Source: an uncultured Gemmatimonadota bacterium (GTDB lineage: Bacteria > Gemmatimonadota > Gemmatimonadetes > Gemmatimonadales > Gemmatimonadaceae). Taken from it: 64,000 bases of DNA. Below are positions 1-8,949 of this stretch, one piece after another (within the stretch, counting starts at the first letter, position 1; each line of letters begins with the position of its first letter). The stretch is taken from contig CAIRYG010000005.1 of assembly GCA_903882745.1 (NCBI GenBank), forward strand, positions 186,001 through 250,000. Reading direction: 5' to 3'. Under the pieces are notes generated by a model. The model worked only from the letters and a program-made list of their open reading frames with translations, made no database searches and was not told where the DNA came from. A program made the position numbers and the translations under genes.

Positions 1-530
1 GCGTCGCTCTGGGATGTAACCGGCGGCTTGAAATCAACCAATTTCGAGACATTTAAAGCACACTGTAGCGCCACAAACGCGACAATTGCTGTCTTCTGAA
101 GCCAAATACCGGAATCTGACATGCGCTTTCGCGCGTACCACCACCCCGCGAGCACCATCGGTAGCTCAATGGCCACATCAGCGAGTGGGTATTTGTAGAA
201 CTCCGCCCCAATGAACTGCGCGCCGGGCCAGAACACCTTGCTACCCGTGACGAAGTCGAGCGGGAGATGCAGGGCGATCAGCAGCGCGGCGGCAATCGCG
301 ACCCGACGATCCCGTGTCACGGCCCAGCAGATCGCGGCCGCGAGCGGCGCTTCGAGTGCGAGCGCGGGGATCGAGTGTGAATACAGCCCGTACGGGCTGC
401 ACACGTGAGCGAATGCGAGTGCGACGTCGACGATGTCGGGCGCCAGCGTGGCGCCAAACAACCAAAGCAATCGATGTTCCCTGAGCTTTCCGCCGGCGCC
501 GTAGGCGAGTGCGAGATGTCCCGTAATCAC
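1..530 (-). CDS. Polytopic membrane protein, YdjM/YbcI-like (3' end cut by window edge)
   Basis: The minus-strand frame opens at a GTG at 530, only 13 bases after the rhomboid stop, and stays open to the window edge (about 176 codons visible), so the C-terminus is missing. The protein begins VITGHLALAYGAGG and soon has GATLAPDIVD. The early Gly-His and the Pro-Asp-x-x-Asp after a hydrophobic segment resemble inner-membrane proteins historically called membrane-bound metal-dependent hydrolases (YdjM/YbcI type). Several further hydrophobic segments follow. No enzymatic activity should be assumed. The short gap suggests translational coupling to the upstream rhomboid gene. No convincing Shine-Dalgarno is present and the start is inferred from reading-frame position. 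Confidence 0.6.
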   Translation of the reverse strand, partial: MITGHLALAYGAGGKLREHRLLWLFGATLAPDIVDVALAFAHVCSPYGLYSHSIPALALEAPLAAAICWAVTRDRRVAIAAALLIALHLPLDFVTGSKVFWPGAQFIGAEFYKYPLADVAIELPMVLAGWWYARKRMSDSGIWLQKTAIVAFVALQCALNVSKLVDFKPPVTSQSD

Positions 531-543
531 GCGCGCGCTCGCG

Positions 544-1314
544 TCAGGCCATCGGCTTGCGGTCGTCCATGGGGACGAAGTTCGACAGGAACAACTTCTC
601 CTGCGGCGTTAGGCTGCCGATCCCAGTGGCGTTGATCTTGTCGAGAATCCGATTCACTTCGTCGCGGTTGAGTTCGTGCACGCGCGAGACGTCCACGCGG
701 TTCCATCCGGCGAGTTGCTCCGCAGGCACCTTGGGGCTGGTGACGGCCGCGCGGAACTTCCGGTCCCCGCGGGCAAGATCCGCCCACAGCAGGAACAGGA
801 ACGCGCCGAGCAGGCCGCCCAGGTGCGCGAAGTCGGCCACACCACTGCGGGAGCCGTTCATGCCGCTGTACACCGAGTAGACGATGTAAAACACCACCAG
901 CCAGCGGACTTCCACGGGGATAATCCCCCAGATCAGCACCTTGTCGCGCGGCCAGAAGCGCGCATAGGCGAAGGTGACGCCGAGGATCGCACCGGATGCG
1001 CCAATCATCGGCGACTCGAAGGCGAAGACCATCGAGAGGAGGGCCCCGAAGATGCCACTCACAAAGTAGAGCTGCGCGAAGCGAGTGCCGCCTATGCGCG
1101 CTTCCACGCGCGGGCCAAAGAAATAGAGGCCCAGCATGTTGAAGAGGATGTGCGACGTGCCGCCGTGCAGGAACATGTAGGTCACGATCGTCCACGGCTC
1201 GCGGAAGGCGAGCGCGGGAACGAAAGCGAACTGGTCCGTGAGCGCCGGCATCGTGAGCTGCACGAAGTAGGCGCCGATATTGGCGAAGAGGAGGCGGATG
1301 ACCCAGGGCGTCAT
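544..1314 (-). CDS. Rhomboid family intramembrane serine protease
   Basis: This is a 256-residue integral membrane protein with about six hydrophobic segments. The rhomboid GxSG motif is GASG at residues 105-108 (nucleophile Ser107). The catalytic His is in DFAHLGG (His164). The oxyanion-side His55 and Asn59 lie in HILFNMLG, as expected for TM2. The family cleaves membrane-anchored substrates within or next to the bilayer. The last 70 residues form a soluble tail containing NRILDKINATGIGSLTPQEK, which resembles a helical module found at the C-terminus of some rhomboids. The frame extends further upstream into the hexosaminidase gene, but conserved sequence starts at ATG 1314, which is chosen here. 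It lies 50 bases after the GH20 stop in the same direction. Confidence 0.9.
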   Translation of the reverse strand: MTPWVIRLLFANIGAYFVQLTMPALTDQFAFVPALAFREPWTIVTYMFLHGGTSHILFNMLGLYFFGPRVEARIGGTRFAQLYFVSGIFGALLSMVFAFESPMIGASGAILGVTFAYARFWPRDKVLIWGIIPVEVRWLVVFYIVYSVYSGMNGSRSGVADFAHLGGLLGAFLFLLWADLARGDRKFRAAVTSPKVPAEQLAGWNRVDVSRVHELNRDEVNRILDKINATGIGSLTPQEKLFLSNFVPMDDRKPMA

Positions 1315-1364
1315 ATCCTGAAAACTAACCCGTAGGGCTCCAAGGTTCCCGATTGGCCACCCCC

Positions 1365-3500
1365 CTACGGCACCACCTTCGCTCCGACCCACCGCGGAAT
1401 CCCCTGCTCCTCGTTCGACGGCAACGCTTTGGTCCGATTGTACTGGTTCCGCGCCTGACCGAGTTTGTCGAACCGCTGAATCCACAGCTGCGCCGCCAGG
1501 TCGTACCGATTGGTGACGTTCCCGAGCCAGTACGGTCGGTTCTCCTCGCGCCAGCTCCGCTCGTAGAGCTCCTTGGTGAGCACATAGCCGTCGCGCAGAT
1601 CCTGCATGCGTGAGTTGATAGTGCTCGCGATCTCCCCCAAGTCGTGCCCGGGATTGCCGCCGACTGCCACCGTGTCGAGCGCGTGCGTGTACAGCTTGGA
1701 AATCTCGTCCGAGAGCTGGAACTTCATGCCAATAAAGTCCATGCGTCGCGCGCCCATCTCCATCGCGTCAATCGCATCGGCGTTCCGAAGTCCGCCAGCA
1801 TCACGCGCCGCATCACGCGCCTGCGCGATCAAGACGAGCGCACTCTCCGCGGCGATACGCAACTGCCGGTTGTACGGGCGAAGCTTCTCCGCCTGCAACT
1901 GACCATCCACAGTGAACGGATCAAGCCAGAACAGATTGTCGCTCCCTTCACCAGCCTTCGCCGCACCAATCACCACGTGCGCCGCCGTGAGCTTGCGTTG
2001 TGCGTCGTTCAACTTCCCCGTGGCATCGCCGTGGAACTGCACACCAAAGCTCGCGCCAAATTCCGGAATCGACGCCTCCCCCTTCTGCCAGCTTGCCGCT
2101 GCGCCAAAGAGAATCCCGTACCACGTCTGATTGAAAATCGACTCGCCGTCGTCGTCCCACGTGGTGTTGAGCATCCCGGTCGCACCGAGCTGCTGCCCCT
2201 CACGCACAAAGCCCTGAATATTCCGCAGCGCAATGTCGTTGTTGGGATACACCCGGTTCCAGCTCGCCACGCCCGGCGCGACCCACACCTCCATACCGGC
2301 GTCGAGATATGGCTTCATTTTGCCCGTGAAGCCCTTGTACGTCCAATAGTCCCAGCCCACGGCAATCATCGAATGCGGGAGCGACTTCACGAGATCCGGA
2401 TGATTCCCAGCCACATCGCCCCAAAAGAGGAGCTGCTTCCCCGACGGCCGCAACGCCACTTCCACTTGCTTTAAGAAATCGAGATACACGGCGCCAATGC
2501 CCTGCGACTTCACGGCGTCCCGCGTGCGTCCCATGCCGAGCTCAAAAGTCTCGTCGGCGCCAATGTGCACGAACTTTGACGGGAAAATGCTGTTGATCTC
2601 CTCAAACCAGCTCTTGATCAGCGGCACCGACTGCGGATCGCCCGGCGCCAGCACATGCCCGTGATCATTTTCCGCAAGCGACGAATACAAATCGTACTTG
2701 AGCACGTGATGCAGGTGGCCAAAGGCTTCCTGCTCCGGGATCACATCAATGTGGTACTGCGCGGCGTACCCTACTAACTCCTTCACCTCAGCCTGCGACA
2801 TCGTGCCACCAGGCGGACCGATGAGCGGGCTGTTCTTGTACTCGAGCGTGTGCTCGTAGTACGGCGAGTACACGTTCATCTTGTACGCGGCAAAAATCCG
2901 AATCTGTTTCTTTTGGAAGTCAAGCGTCGGGACAGGACCGCGCGAGAGATCATCCTGAATGCCACGGTACTTCATCGCGGGCCAGTCGCGAATCACCGTC
3001 GCAAATACCGTGGGCGCTTTCGCCGTACCCTGCAACAGCTGCTTCACCGTCTGCACCCCGTAAAACACCCCGGCCGACGTCGCGCCGACAACATCGGCGC
3101 TCGTGGCCGAGGTCACCACGACATACCCCTCAGGGGACGATGCCTCACCCAGCGTCTGATTGTACTTGGCGAGCAGCGCCTTCCCACTCTCGCTCGAGGC
3201 GCGATGCAGGCGAATCGCAAATCCACCCTCAGCGGCCCCACTCACCTTCAGTCCGCGCTCGCGGAGTGATTCACCCAAGTCCTTCGCCGCGAACCGATCC
3301 TCGGCGTTCGCAGCCGTGGCGATCGCGATGCTCCCCGCGAGCGGCACGAACTTCCCCGCTGCCACTTCGCGAGGCTTGGGAATCAAATGCGGGTCGTCCG
3401 CCTGGGCCACCGCGCTACCAGCGATGGTGCTGGCAAGGAGCGCGAGCGCCGGTAGACGGGTCATCACGCGGGTGATCACGCGGGTCATCACACGGGTCAT
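1365..3500 (-). CDS. Secreted GH20 beta-N-acetylhexosaminidase-like enzyme
   Basis: The protein is about 711 residues. An N-terminal signal peptide ends near AGSAVAQA and is followed by a GH20b-type zincin-like lead domain beginning at LIPKPREV. The catalytic (beta/alpha)8 domain carries the family Asp-Glu pair in HIGADETFELG and an upstream DDLSRGPVPTLDF strand. GH20 enzymes release terminal GlcNAc/GalNAc by substrate-assisted catalysis, and this one is probably periplasmic or exported. The start is ambiguous because ATG codons at 3533, 3500, 3488 and 3464 are all in frame and three of them lie inside a 12-base tandem repeat. ATG 3464 alone would already give a textbook signal peptide. No Shine-Dalgarno decides between them. 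It lies between a TPR gene and the rhomboid gene in one direction. Confidence 0.85.
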   Translation of the reverse strand: MTRVMTRVITRVMTRLPALALLASTIAGSAVAQADDPHLIPKPREVAAGKFVPLAGSIAIATAANAEDRFAAKDLGESLRERGLKVSGAAEGGFAIRLHRASSESGKALLAKYNQTLGEASSPEGYVVVTSATSADVVGATSAGVFYGVQTVKQLLQGTAKAPTVFATVIRDWPAMKYRGIQDDLSRGPVPTLDFQKKQIRIFAAYKMNVYSPYYEHTLEYKNSPLIGPPGGTMSQAEVKELVGYAAQYHIDVIPEQEAFGHLHHVLKYDLYSSLAENDHGHVLAPGDPQSVPLIKSWFEEINSIFPSKFVHIGADETFELGMGRTRDAVKSQGIGAVYLDFLKQVEVALRPSGKQLLFWGDVAGNHPDLVKSLPHSMIAVGWDYWTYKGFTGKMKPYLDAGMEVWVAPGVASWNRVYPNNDIALRNIQGFVREGQQLGATGMLNTTWDDDGESIFNQTWYGILFGAAASWQKGEASIPEFGASFGVQFHGDATGKLNDAQRKLTAAHVVIGAAKAGEGSDNLFWLDPFTVDGQLQAEKLRPYNRQLRIAAESALVLIAQARDAARDAGGLRNADAIDAMEMGARRMDFIGMKFQLSDEISKLYTHALDTVAVGGNPGHDLGEIASTINSRMQDLRDGYVLTKELYERSWREENRPYWLGNVTNRYDLAAQLWIQRFDKLGQARNQYNRTKALPSNEEQGIPRWVGAKVVP
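3453..3500 (-). repeat. 12-base tandem repeat at the hexosaminidase start
   Basis: Four near-identical 12-base units (minus-strand reading close to ATGACCCGCGTG) lie end to end and encode repeated Met-Thr-Arg-Val. Three units begin with an in-frame ATG. Gain or loss of a unit would preserve the frame but change the number of start codons and the charge of the signal-peptide n-region. Confidence 0.85.
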
Positions 3501-3575
3501 CTCACGGGCGGCGAAAATGCGGCAGGTTGGCATCGACGGTGGGGTAAGCGGATACCGTCGAAGATGGCAGACGGG

Positions 3576-4208
3576 CTACCGCACGCCAAGCCCTGCCTTG
3601 GCGTTCCCATTGTCGGGCGACACCGCGAGCACGCCCTCAAAAATCGCCTTGGCCTCGGCGTTCTTCCCCAGCTTAAGCAGCGCCCACCCAAGTCCGGTGC
3701 GATAGTCCATTTCGGAGGGGTAATCCTCGACGAGGCGCCGATACGTGTTCTCGGAGCTCGCAAAATTGCCACCGCTGTACTGCGCGAGTCCAATCCGTGC
3801 GAGCGCGGTGGCATTGCGCGGGTCCACCGCGAGCACGGCGCCGCAGGCACGCTCGAGCTCCCGCCAGTTGCGTTGCGCAAGCAACGGCAGGGTGAGGCCA
3901 AGTTTGGCTTCAATCGACTTGGGCTCGGACGCAACGGCTTCGGAATAGCTCGCAATCGACCCCTTGAAGTCACCCTGCAGGTATTCAAGCCACCCAATGC
4001 GAATCGCGGAGAAATAGGCATTCCCCCCAGCAGCGCGCGCGTCGCGCGCCTTGGCGAGTGCGCCGGTGTAGTCACGCTTGGCCTCCAGAACGTACGAGTC
4101 TCGGTAGAGCCCCGCGGCGCGCGCGTCTTGCGCGCGGATCGTGCAGACCGGTGTCAGCACAGCGAGTGCGAGTAGCGTGCGCAGCGAGGCGCGAAGAGCG
4201 GATTGCAT
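3576..4208 (-). CDS. Secreted TPR-repeat protein
   Basis: This is a 210-residue protein with a signal peptide (MQSALRASLRTLLALAVL, then an Ala-rich region ending in IRAQ). Consecutive helical pairs of tetratricopeptide type fill the mature part, with recurring Gly/Ala-spaced patterns such as ALARIGLAQYSGGNFASSE and TGLGWALLKLGKNAEAKAI. TPR solenoids bind protein partners. Nothing suggests enzymatic activity. The start at ATG 4208 is chosen because the signal peptide begins there and the upstream extension is the end of the neighbouring frame. It lies 37 bases after the TPR/beta-barrel gene, with which it probably forms an envelope pair. Confidence 0.8.
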   Translation of the reverse strand: MQSALRASLRTLLALAVLTPVCTIRAQDARAAGLYRDSYVLEAKRDYTGALAKARDARAAGGNAYFSAIRIGWLEYLQGDFKGSIASYSEAVASEPKSIEAKLGLTLPLLAQRNWRELERACGAVLAVDPRNATALARIGLAQYSGGNFASSENTYRRLVEDYPSEMDYRTGLGWALLKLGKNAEAKAIFEGVLAVSPDNGNAKAGLGVR

Positions 4209-4245
4209 GAATTGTGACTCCGGAAAAATGAAATCGAGATACCAA

Positions 4246-5454
4246 TCAGTACGGCGCAATACGCACGCCAATGCCAATGCTCTGAAACGATCCGCTCGTT
4301 GCGGTCTGCTCGAGCTGGAGCTGTCCGAACGCAGCAACAGCACGTGTGGCCTGCCAGCTGACCGTCCCGGTGAATCCGCCGGTCGTTCGATCAAGGAACG
4401 ACAGAATACTCGGCCCTGCCGGAGAAAATGCCCACACTTCGTTGCCGAAGTGCGCGTCGAACTGTGCCGTGAGATGCTCGTTGCGAACGGTGAGTGAGGC
4501 CATGGGGCTCACCGCCGAGAACGCAGAGTCCGAGGTGATGCGAACACCGCCACTGACAGCGATGTTGGGTGAAAGCCACGCGAAGACCGAGGGCGCCACC
4601 TGCACATTATTCTTGCCCGTGCGCGCGATCATCGAAACAGTGGCTGCCACGCCGAATGTTCCGCCCACCCGAGTGTTCAATGCCACGCCGGAGTTTGAGC
4701 GTCCCGTACCAGCAAAGGCAAAACCAATCAGTTCGGTGGTCGAAATGCCAATATCGCGGGAAATGGCGCCGTAAAATTCAGTCTGCGCGTCGAACGCACC
4801 TTTCTTGCCGACGAACGTCGGCGACGTCACCGACCGAAAAGCGACGCGAACCGCCGATTCGTTGTCGAGACGAATGGGAAGTTGCGCGTAAAACACCTGT
4901 GCCTTTGACGAGGCGCTGGTGGCACTCACAAGCGCCGCCCACACTTCGGCGCTCACACCCGGCGGTCCACCGAGGAGCTCGATTCCCTTGTGGGCATCCT
5001 CATTCGACGCATCGAAGGTGAGCGCTTCGCTCCACGCGGTCCGCGCGTCGCCGAGTGCACCGCGGTCGAGGTTGTTGTAGCCAAGCGTGGTGAGCGCGAG
5101 GCCAAGCCCGGTTGTTGCCTCGGGAAGACTGCCCGGCATCGTGCGCGCGCGGCGGTAGAGTTGCACCGCATCAGCTCCTTTGCCCTGCCGCAGCGTAAGC
5201 CAGGCGAGCCGCACGGCCACGTCATAGGTGGCGGGCGCGTTGCCGAAGGCGTCAATCAGGAGCTGTTTTGCGGCAACGAAATCCCCACGCCCTTCAAGAG
5301 CGAGCGATTGCTCCCATGCGCCGGCGGTGGCCGCCTGCGGAAGGCGAACCGGCGGTCCGTCCTGCGCACGGAGCGGAGAAGCGGGACCCGCAAGCAAAAG
5401 GGTCAGTAGCGCACCACAAGGAAACAGTGCCTGGGGGCGAACGAAGCGCGGCAT
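4246..5454 (-). CDS. TPR domain plus predicted outer-membrane beta-barrel protein
   Basis: The 402-residue protein has a signal peptide (FPCGALLTLLLAGPASPLRAQ), about 130 residues of TPR-like helical repeats (for example ATYDVAVRLAWLTLRQGKGAD), and then about 230 residues rich in alternating hydrophobic residues ending in GIGVRIAPY. That C-terminal stretch with a terminal aromatic is typical of an outer-membrane barrel. YaiO-type proteins combine such parts, but the match is only architectural. The ATG at 5454 overlaps the preceding TGA by one base (TGATG), with GAGG seven bases upstream. An in-frame GTG at 5457 is an alternative. The overlap ties it to the urea-transporter/M23 gene. Confidence 0.75.
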   Translation of the reverse strand: MPRFVRPQALFPCGALLTLLLAGPASPLRAQDGPPVRLPQAATAGAWEQSLALEGRGDFVAAKQLLIDAFGNAPATYDVAVRLAWLTLRQGKGADAVQLYRRARTMPGSLPEATTGLGLALTTLGYNNLDRGALGDARTAWSEALTFDASNEDAHKGIELLGGPPGVSAEVWAALVSATSASSKAQVFYAQLPIRLDNESAVRVAFRSVTSPTFVGKKGAFDAQTEFYGAISRDIGISTTELIGFAFAGTGRSNSGVALNTRVGGTFGVAATVSMIARTGKNNVQVAPSVFAWLSPNIAVSGGVRITSDSAFSAVSPMASLTVRNEHLTAQFDAHFGNEVWAFSPAGPSILSFLDRTTGGFTGTVSWQATRAVAAFGQLQLEQTATSGSFQSIGIGVRIAPY

Positions 5455-7604
5455 CACGAGACCTCGGAGCGTTGGTCGTTGTCCTGCGGTGCAAGCATGA
5501 TCACGCGTTCCACCGAACCACGGGTGATACTCAAGCGGTGCGCATTTCCCGCGAGTGAAAGCTGGGCAGCGGTCCGGAACGAGTCGCTCCGCCCCTCAAT
5601 CGCGAGCGCCCCTTCGCTGCGCCGCGACGCGTAGTGGACCTCCCAGTCGTTGAAACCGGGAGCGACGACCGTCAGCAGATCCAGAAACGCCCACGGCCAA
5701 GCAAAGAGCAAGCGGCGCGGGACACGATCGGTCCATTGCATGGTCCCCTCTTGATCGAACGGAACGCGTGCCATGGCCAGTAGGACATAGCGCAGCAACG
5801 AGTCGTGCGCCCCGTCAAAGGCCACCACAACGAGCGCGTTCTCATACGACTCCAGATACAGCGCTCCACGCGCGGAACGCAGCGCGCGGCGGCCCCAGAG
5901 ATCCACCTCGACCCGCGCGACTTCCGTGGCGCTGCTCGCGGGATCCGTGAGCACCCACTGCGACCCTGGCGCGAAGGCGAGTGCTCCCGCTAACGCTTCA
6001 TCGCGCATGATCGGTCGCACACGGGCGCCTTCCGCGGGAATCACCCGATGCGAGATCGTCACCGTGCGATCTGCCCGGCTGACCACGTCACCGAAGTCGG
6101 CGGCCAGTGTCTCGCTCCCGAGCGACGGCCCACGCTGCACGTGAAAATGCAGATGCGGCACCAACGAGCGTCCGCTGTTTCCGCAACGCCCCAACTCAGC
6201 GCCGGCACGAATCGGATCGCCAGCCTTCACCGCAATGCTTCCCGGTTTCAGGTGCGAATAGACCGAGTACAAATCGGACCCGTGCGCGATCACCACAGTG
6301 TTGCCCCAGTTCTCGCGCGCATTCATGCCGCCAATCGCATTGTCGGGTACACCGTCACGGACCGACTCAACCGTTCCCGTGCCAGCAGCGAGCACCGGAA
6401 GATTGTAGCATCGGAAATCGCGCGGTTCGCGTCCTTCACCCTCCCAGGCGTTGCCGTCGGCGCCAAGAATCTCAAAATCAAACGCATGCCGCCACGGTCC
6501 CTTGTGCGTGTGTGCGCCATTGTGCCCCTGTGTCACCGTCCAGGTGCCGCGGAAGGGAAGTCGAAAGGGAAGCCACGCAAACTCACCAAAGCGCCGGACA
6601 CGCATCAGGTATCGCTCGAGCGCGTCCTCGGGGCTGGTGGCTGTGAGGAGTGCGGTGCTGGGATTCCGATCACGCTCGCGCATCCGCAGCGCCGTCATCA
6701 CCAGCAGCGCCGTCAACGCGAAGGGCAGCGACAATAACGGTAGCGAGAGTACGCCACTCAGAGGAAAAAGCGCATAGGTCACGACGCTCGCGAGTGCCCC
6801 GCTGACGAATGCCAACAACACCGAGGCGGGATGTGGAACAAAGAACACACCACCCAGTGCCATAGCCGTCAGCAACGCATTGAACGCCGCGGTCAGATCG
6901 GTAGGCCCAATGTCTACGCCACTGCGAAGCCCCGCATGCGCGAGCACGGTTCCCATCACACCGACTACCGCCAGCAGGAGAGCAATCCGACTGTGCCACG
7001 CAATCGCGGCGAGCACCAACAGGCCGGCAATCGTGCCATGCACATACAAAACCGCTGCCGGCACATCGAGCCAGCCCGTGCCGAACCATTCCACCGGAAT
7101 CACCGCGAGATGATCCATCGTCGCCCCGTCGGCATGCGGGGCCAGCCGGGCGGTGAGCTGCACCACCCACGCGGCTGCTACGAAAGGCAACGACAGCGCA
7201 GGAAGTGCATGCTTCGCGAGCAGGTGCGAAAACGCAGCGGCGAACAACACCGCCAGTGCCGCTCCCGCAATCACGAGTGCCCAAGAACTCCCGTCAGGCC
7301 CCGTGACAGCGGCAAGCGCGGTCAACACGGCCGCACTGGCATACACGCCATCGCGCGCGGCGTTGCGACCGAAGCCGAGCCCGAGCGTACATCCCTGTGC
7401 CACAGCGACAGCCACGAGCGCAGCACCCGCCGCGCGCGGAAAGGTGCACAACGCCGCGAGCACGAACCCGCCCGTCACGAGGTTCCGCGAGAGCACAATT
7501 TGCGAGAACGGCCGAAGCCCGCCCTCGAGGAGCGCCCGCACGGTAGGCCGAACGGTAGGCCCCACGTGCGCTCGCGTCTTCACCCGCGTCGAACTCAGCG
7601 CCAC
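5454..7604 (-). CDS. Urea-transporter-like membrane domain fused to an M23 metallopeptidase
   Basis: The protein is about 716 residues. Residues ~25-310 form a polytopic domain resembling urea transporters (UT/SLC14): FSQIVLSRNLVTGG near the start and DLTAAFNALLTAMALGGVFF near its end match the two pseudo-repeat signatures. Residues ~345-550 are a peptidase M23/LytM domain with the first metal ligands in HAFDFE (His373, Asp376) and the second in LVPHLHFHVQ (~484-488). Sequence such as NTVVIAHGSDLYSVYSHL is typical of active M23 enzymes. About 160 residues of unrecognised sequence follow. M23 enzymes cut peptidoglycan cross-links, so the domain presumably faces the periplasm. GTG 7604 is chosen because it follows the previous stop by seven bases, but downstream GTG codons are possible. 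Confidence 0.85.
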   Translation of the reverse strand: MALSSTRVKTRAHVGPTVRPTVRALLEGGLRPFSQIVLSRNLVTGGFVLAALCTFPRAAGAALVAVAVAQGCTLGLGFGRNAARDGVYASAAVLTALAAVTGPDGSSWALVIAGAALAVLFAAAFSHLLAKHALPALSLPFVAAAWVVQLTARLAPHADGATMDHLAVIPVEWFGTGWLDVPAAVLYVHGTIAGLLVLAAIAWHSRIALLLAVVGVMGTVLAHAGLRSGVDIGPTDLTAAFNALLTAMALGGVFFVPHPASVLLAFVSGALASVVTYALFPLSGVLSLPLLSLPFALTALLVMTALRMRERDRNPSTALLTATSPEDALERYLMRVRRFGEFAWLPFRLPFRGTWTVTQGHNGAHTHKGPWRHAFDFEILGADGNAWEGEGREPRDFRCYNLPVLAAGTGTVESVRDGVPDNAIGGMNARENWGNTVVIAHGSDLYSVYSHLKPGSIAVKAGDPIRAGAELGRCGNSGRSLVPHLHFHVQRGPSLGSETLAADFGDVVSRADRTVTISHRVIPAEGARVRPIMRDEALAGALAFAPGSQWVLTDPASSATEVARVEVDLWGRRALRSARGALYLESYENALVVVAFDGAHDSLLRYVLLAMARVPFDQEGTMQWTDRVPRRLLFAWPWAFLDLLTVVAPGFNDWEVHYASRRSEGALAIEGRSDSFRTAAQLSLAGNAHRLSITRGSVERVIMLAPQDNDQRSEVS

Positions 7605-7611
7605 ACCGCCC

Positions 7612-8949
7612 TTACAGCCACGCCGGCATCTCCTCTTGCTGCACGAGCGTTTCCACGGTCTCGGCGCGACGAATAATCGCGTGATTGCCGTCAAGTCCGA
7701 CCATCACCACATTCGGGCGCGCGGTGATGAACTGCATCCACTGCGTCACGTTATACGCCCCGATCCGCCCCACGACCACACGATCCCCAGCCTTCAACGC
7801 GGGAAAGAGAATGCGGTCGCGTACCACGTCGATGTTCATGCAGAGCGGGCCAACAAACACGGTCGGCTCCGCCGTGCCGTGCACATCCTGCGCCGGAAAC
7901 ACATCGTGGCGATACCACCACGCGGTCGGCAGCAAGTTCACCCCCGCGTCAATAATCACCGCACGACGACCATCCGTGAGGCGCTTATTCCCCACGACAC
8001 TCGCCACCAAGATCCCGGAATCGTCCACAATCGCACGGCCCGTTTCGAGCACAATCCGCGGCCACTCAGCGCCGCCATACGCTTCGTCCAGCCCAGCCGC
8101 GATCTTCTCCACGTACTGCGAGAAACTCGGCGTCGCTTGCTCGCCCGGCAGATACTGCGACTGCAAGGTGTTGCGCGACGCAAAGCCACCGCCCATGTCA
8201 ATCGTATCGATCGACACGTTGGATTCATCACGCAACTGCTTGGCGAGATTCGCAATTCCCTTGGCGGCCAGTCGGTACGCGTCGGCATCCTGCACAAAGG
8301 TGCCCACGTGAATGTGCAGCGTGTCGATCTCCAGCACACCACGTCGCACAATCCGACGCGCCGCCTCAAGCGCGGAGCCATTTTCGAGGTTGAAACCAAA
8401 ACGATCCCACGACTGCGTGGGGAGCTCCGTCATGTTCACCCGGATCCCGACCTTCGGACGGATGCCCATGCGCTCGGCGACCTTCTCGACAAGTGCGACC
8501 TCATCCATATGGTCCATCTGCACATGGGCGCCCTTCGTGAACGCCATCTCCAGCTCGGCGTCCGTCTTGGCCGGGCCATTGAAGAGGATCTGGTGGCCTG
8601 GCATGCCGAGGCGGAGCGCCATCTGCATTTCCAGCCCGCTCACGACTTCCGCCCACGCCCCCTCTTGGTGGAGCACGCGACAGACGGCACCGAGATAGTT
8701 GGTCTTGTAGCTCCACCCGATCGTGAAGCGCGGGATGCGCGTCGCCATCTGGTCGCGGAGTTCGCGCATCCGCTCACGGAGCAGCCGCTCCGAGAACAAA
8801 ATCAGCGGCGAGCCGTACGCGGACACGAGATCCGCAATCGGCACCCCTTCGAACTTGTCGTACACGCGGATCGAGGGGCGTGAGCCGAACTTGCTGATGC
8901 TCCCCACCTGATGGCGAACAATGACGGGACGTTCGTAACGCGGCTTCAT
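7612..8949 (-). CDS. PLP-dependent fold-type III decarboxylase, LysA/ornithine-decarboxylase-like
   Basis: This is a 445-residue alanine-racemase-fold decarboxylase. The PLP Schiff-base lysine lies in GWSYKTNYL (Lys82). The barrel carries LHIHVGTFV, DMGGGFA (phosphate-binding glycines) and ETGRAIVDDSG. The C-terminal beta domain has GPLCMNIDVV, where the Cys of meso-diaminopimelate/ornithine decarboxylases acts on substrate. The substrate cannot be read from sequence. A role in lysine synthesis is not favoured because the gene is locked by an ATGA overlap to an ATP-grasp ligase and a PqqD-like gene, not to other lysine genes. The start at ATG 8949 is fixed by that overlap. Confidence 0.85.
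   Translation of the reverse strand: MKPRYERPVIVRHQVGSISKFGSRPSIRVYDKFEGVPIADLVSAYGSPLILFSERLLRERMRELRDQMATRIPRFTIGWSYKTNYLGAVCRVLHQEGAWAEVVSGLEMQMALRLGMPGHQILFNGPAKTDAELEMAFTKGAHVQMDHMDEVALVEKVAERMGIRPKVGIRVNMTELPTQSWDRFGFNLENGSALEAARRIVRRGVLEIDTLHIHVGTFVQDADAYRLAAKGIANLAKQLRDESNVSIDTIDMGGGFASRNTLQSQYLPGEQATPSFSQYVEKIAAGLDEAYGGAEWPRIVLETGRAIVDDSGILVASVVGNKRLTDGRRAVIIDAGVNLLPTAWWYRHDVFPAQDVHGTAEPTVFVGPLCMNIDVVRDRILFPALKAGDRVVVGRIGAYNVTQWMQFITARPNVVMVGLDGNHAIIRRAETVETLVQQEEMPAWL

Noticed and set aside
7153-8883. 576-codon plus-strand open frame opposite the decarboxylase and M23 genes
   Set aside because: Long only because of high GC; composition is Arg/His-rich with no domain, while the minus strand encodes clear families.
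7612-8949. Calling the decarboxylase lysA
   Set aside because: The fold and key residues fit several amino-acid decarboxylases and the neighbourhood points away from lysine synthesis.
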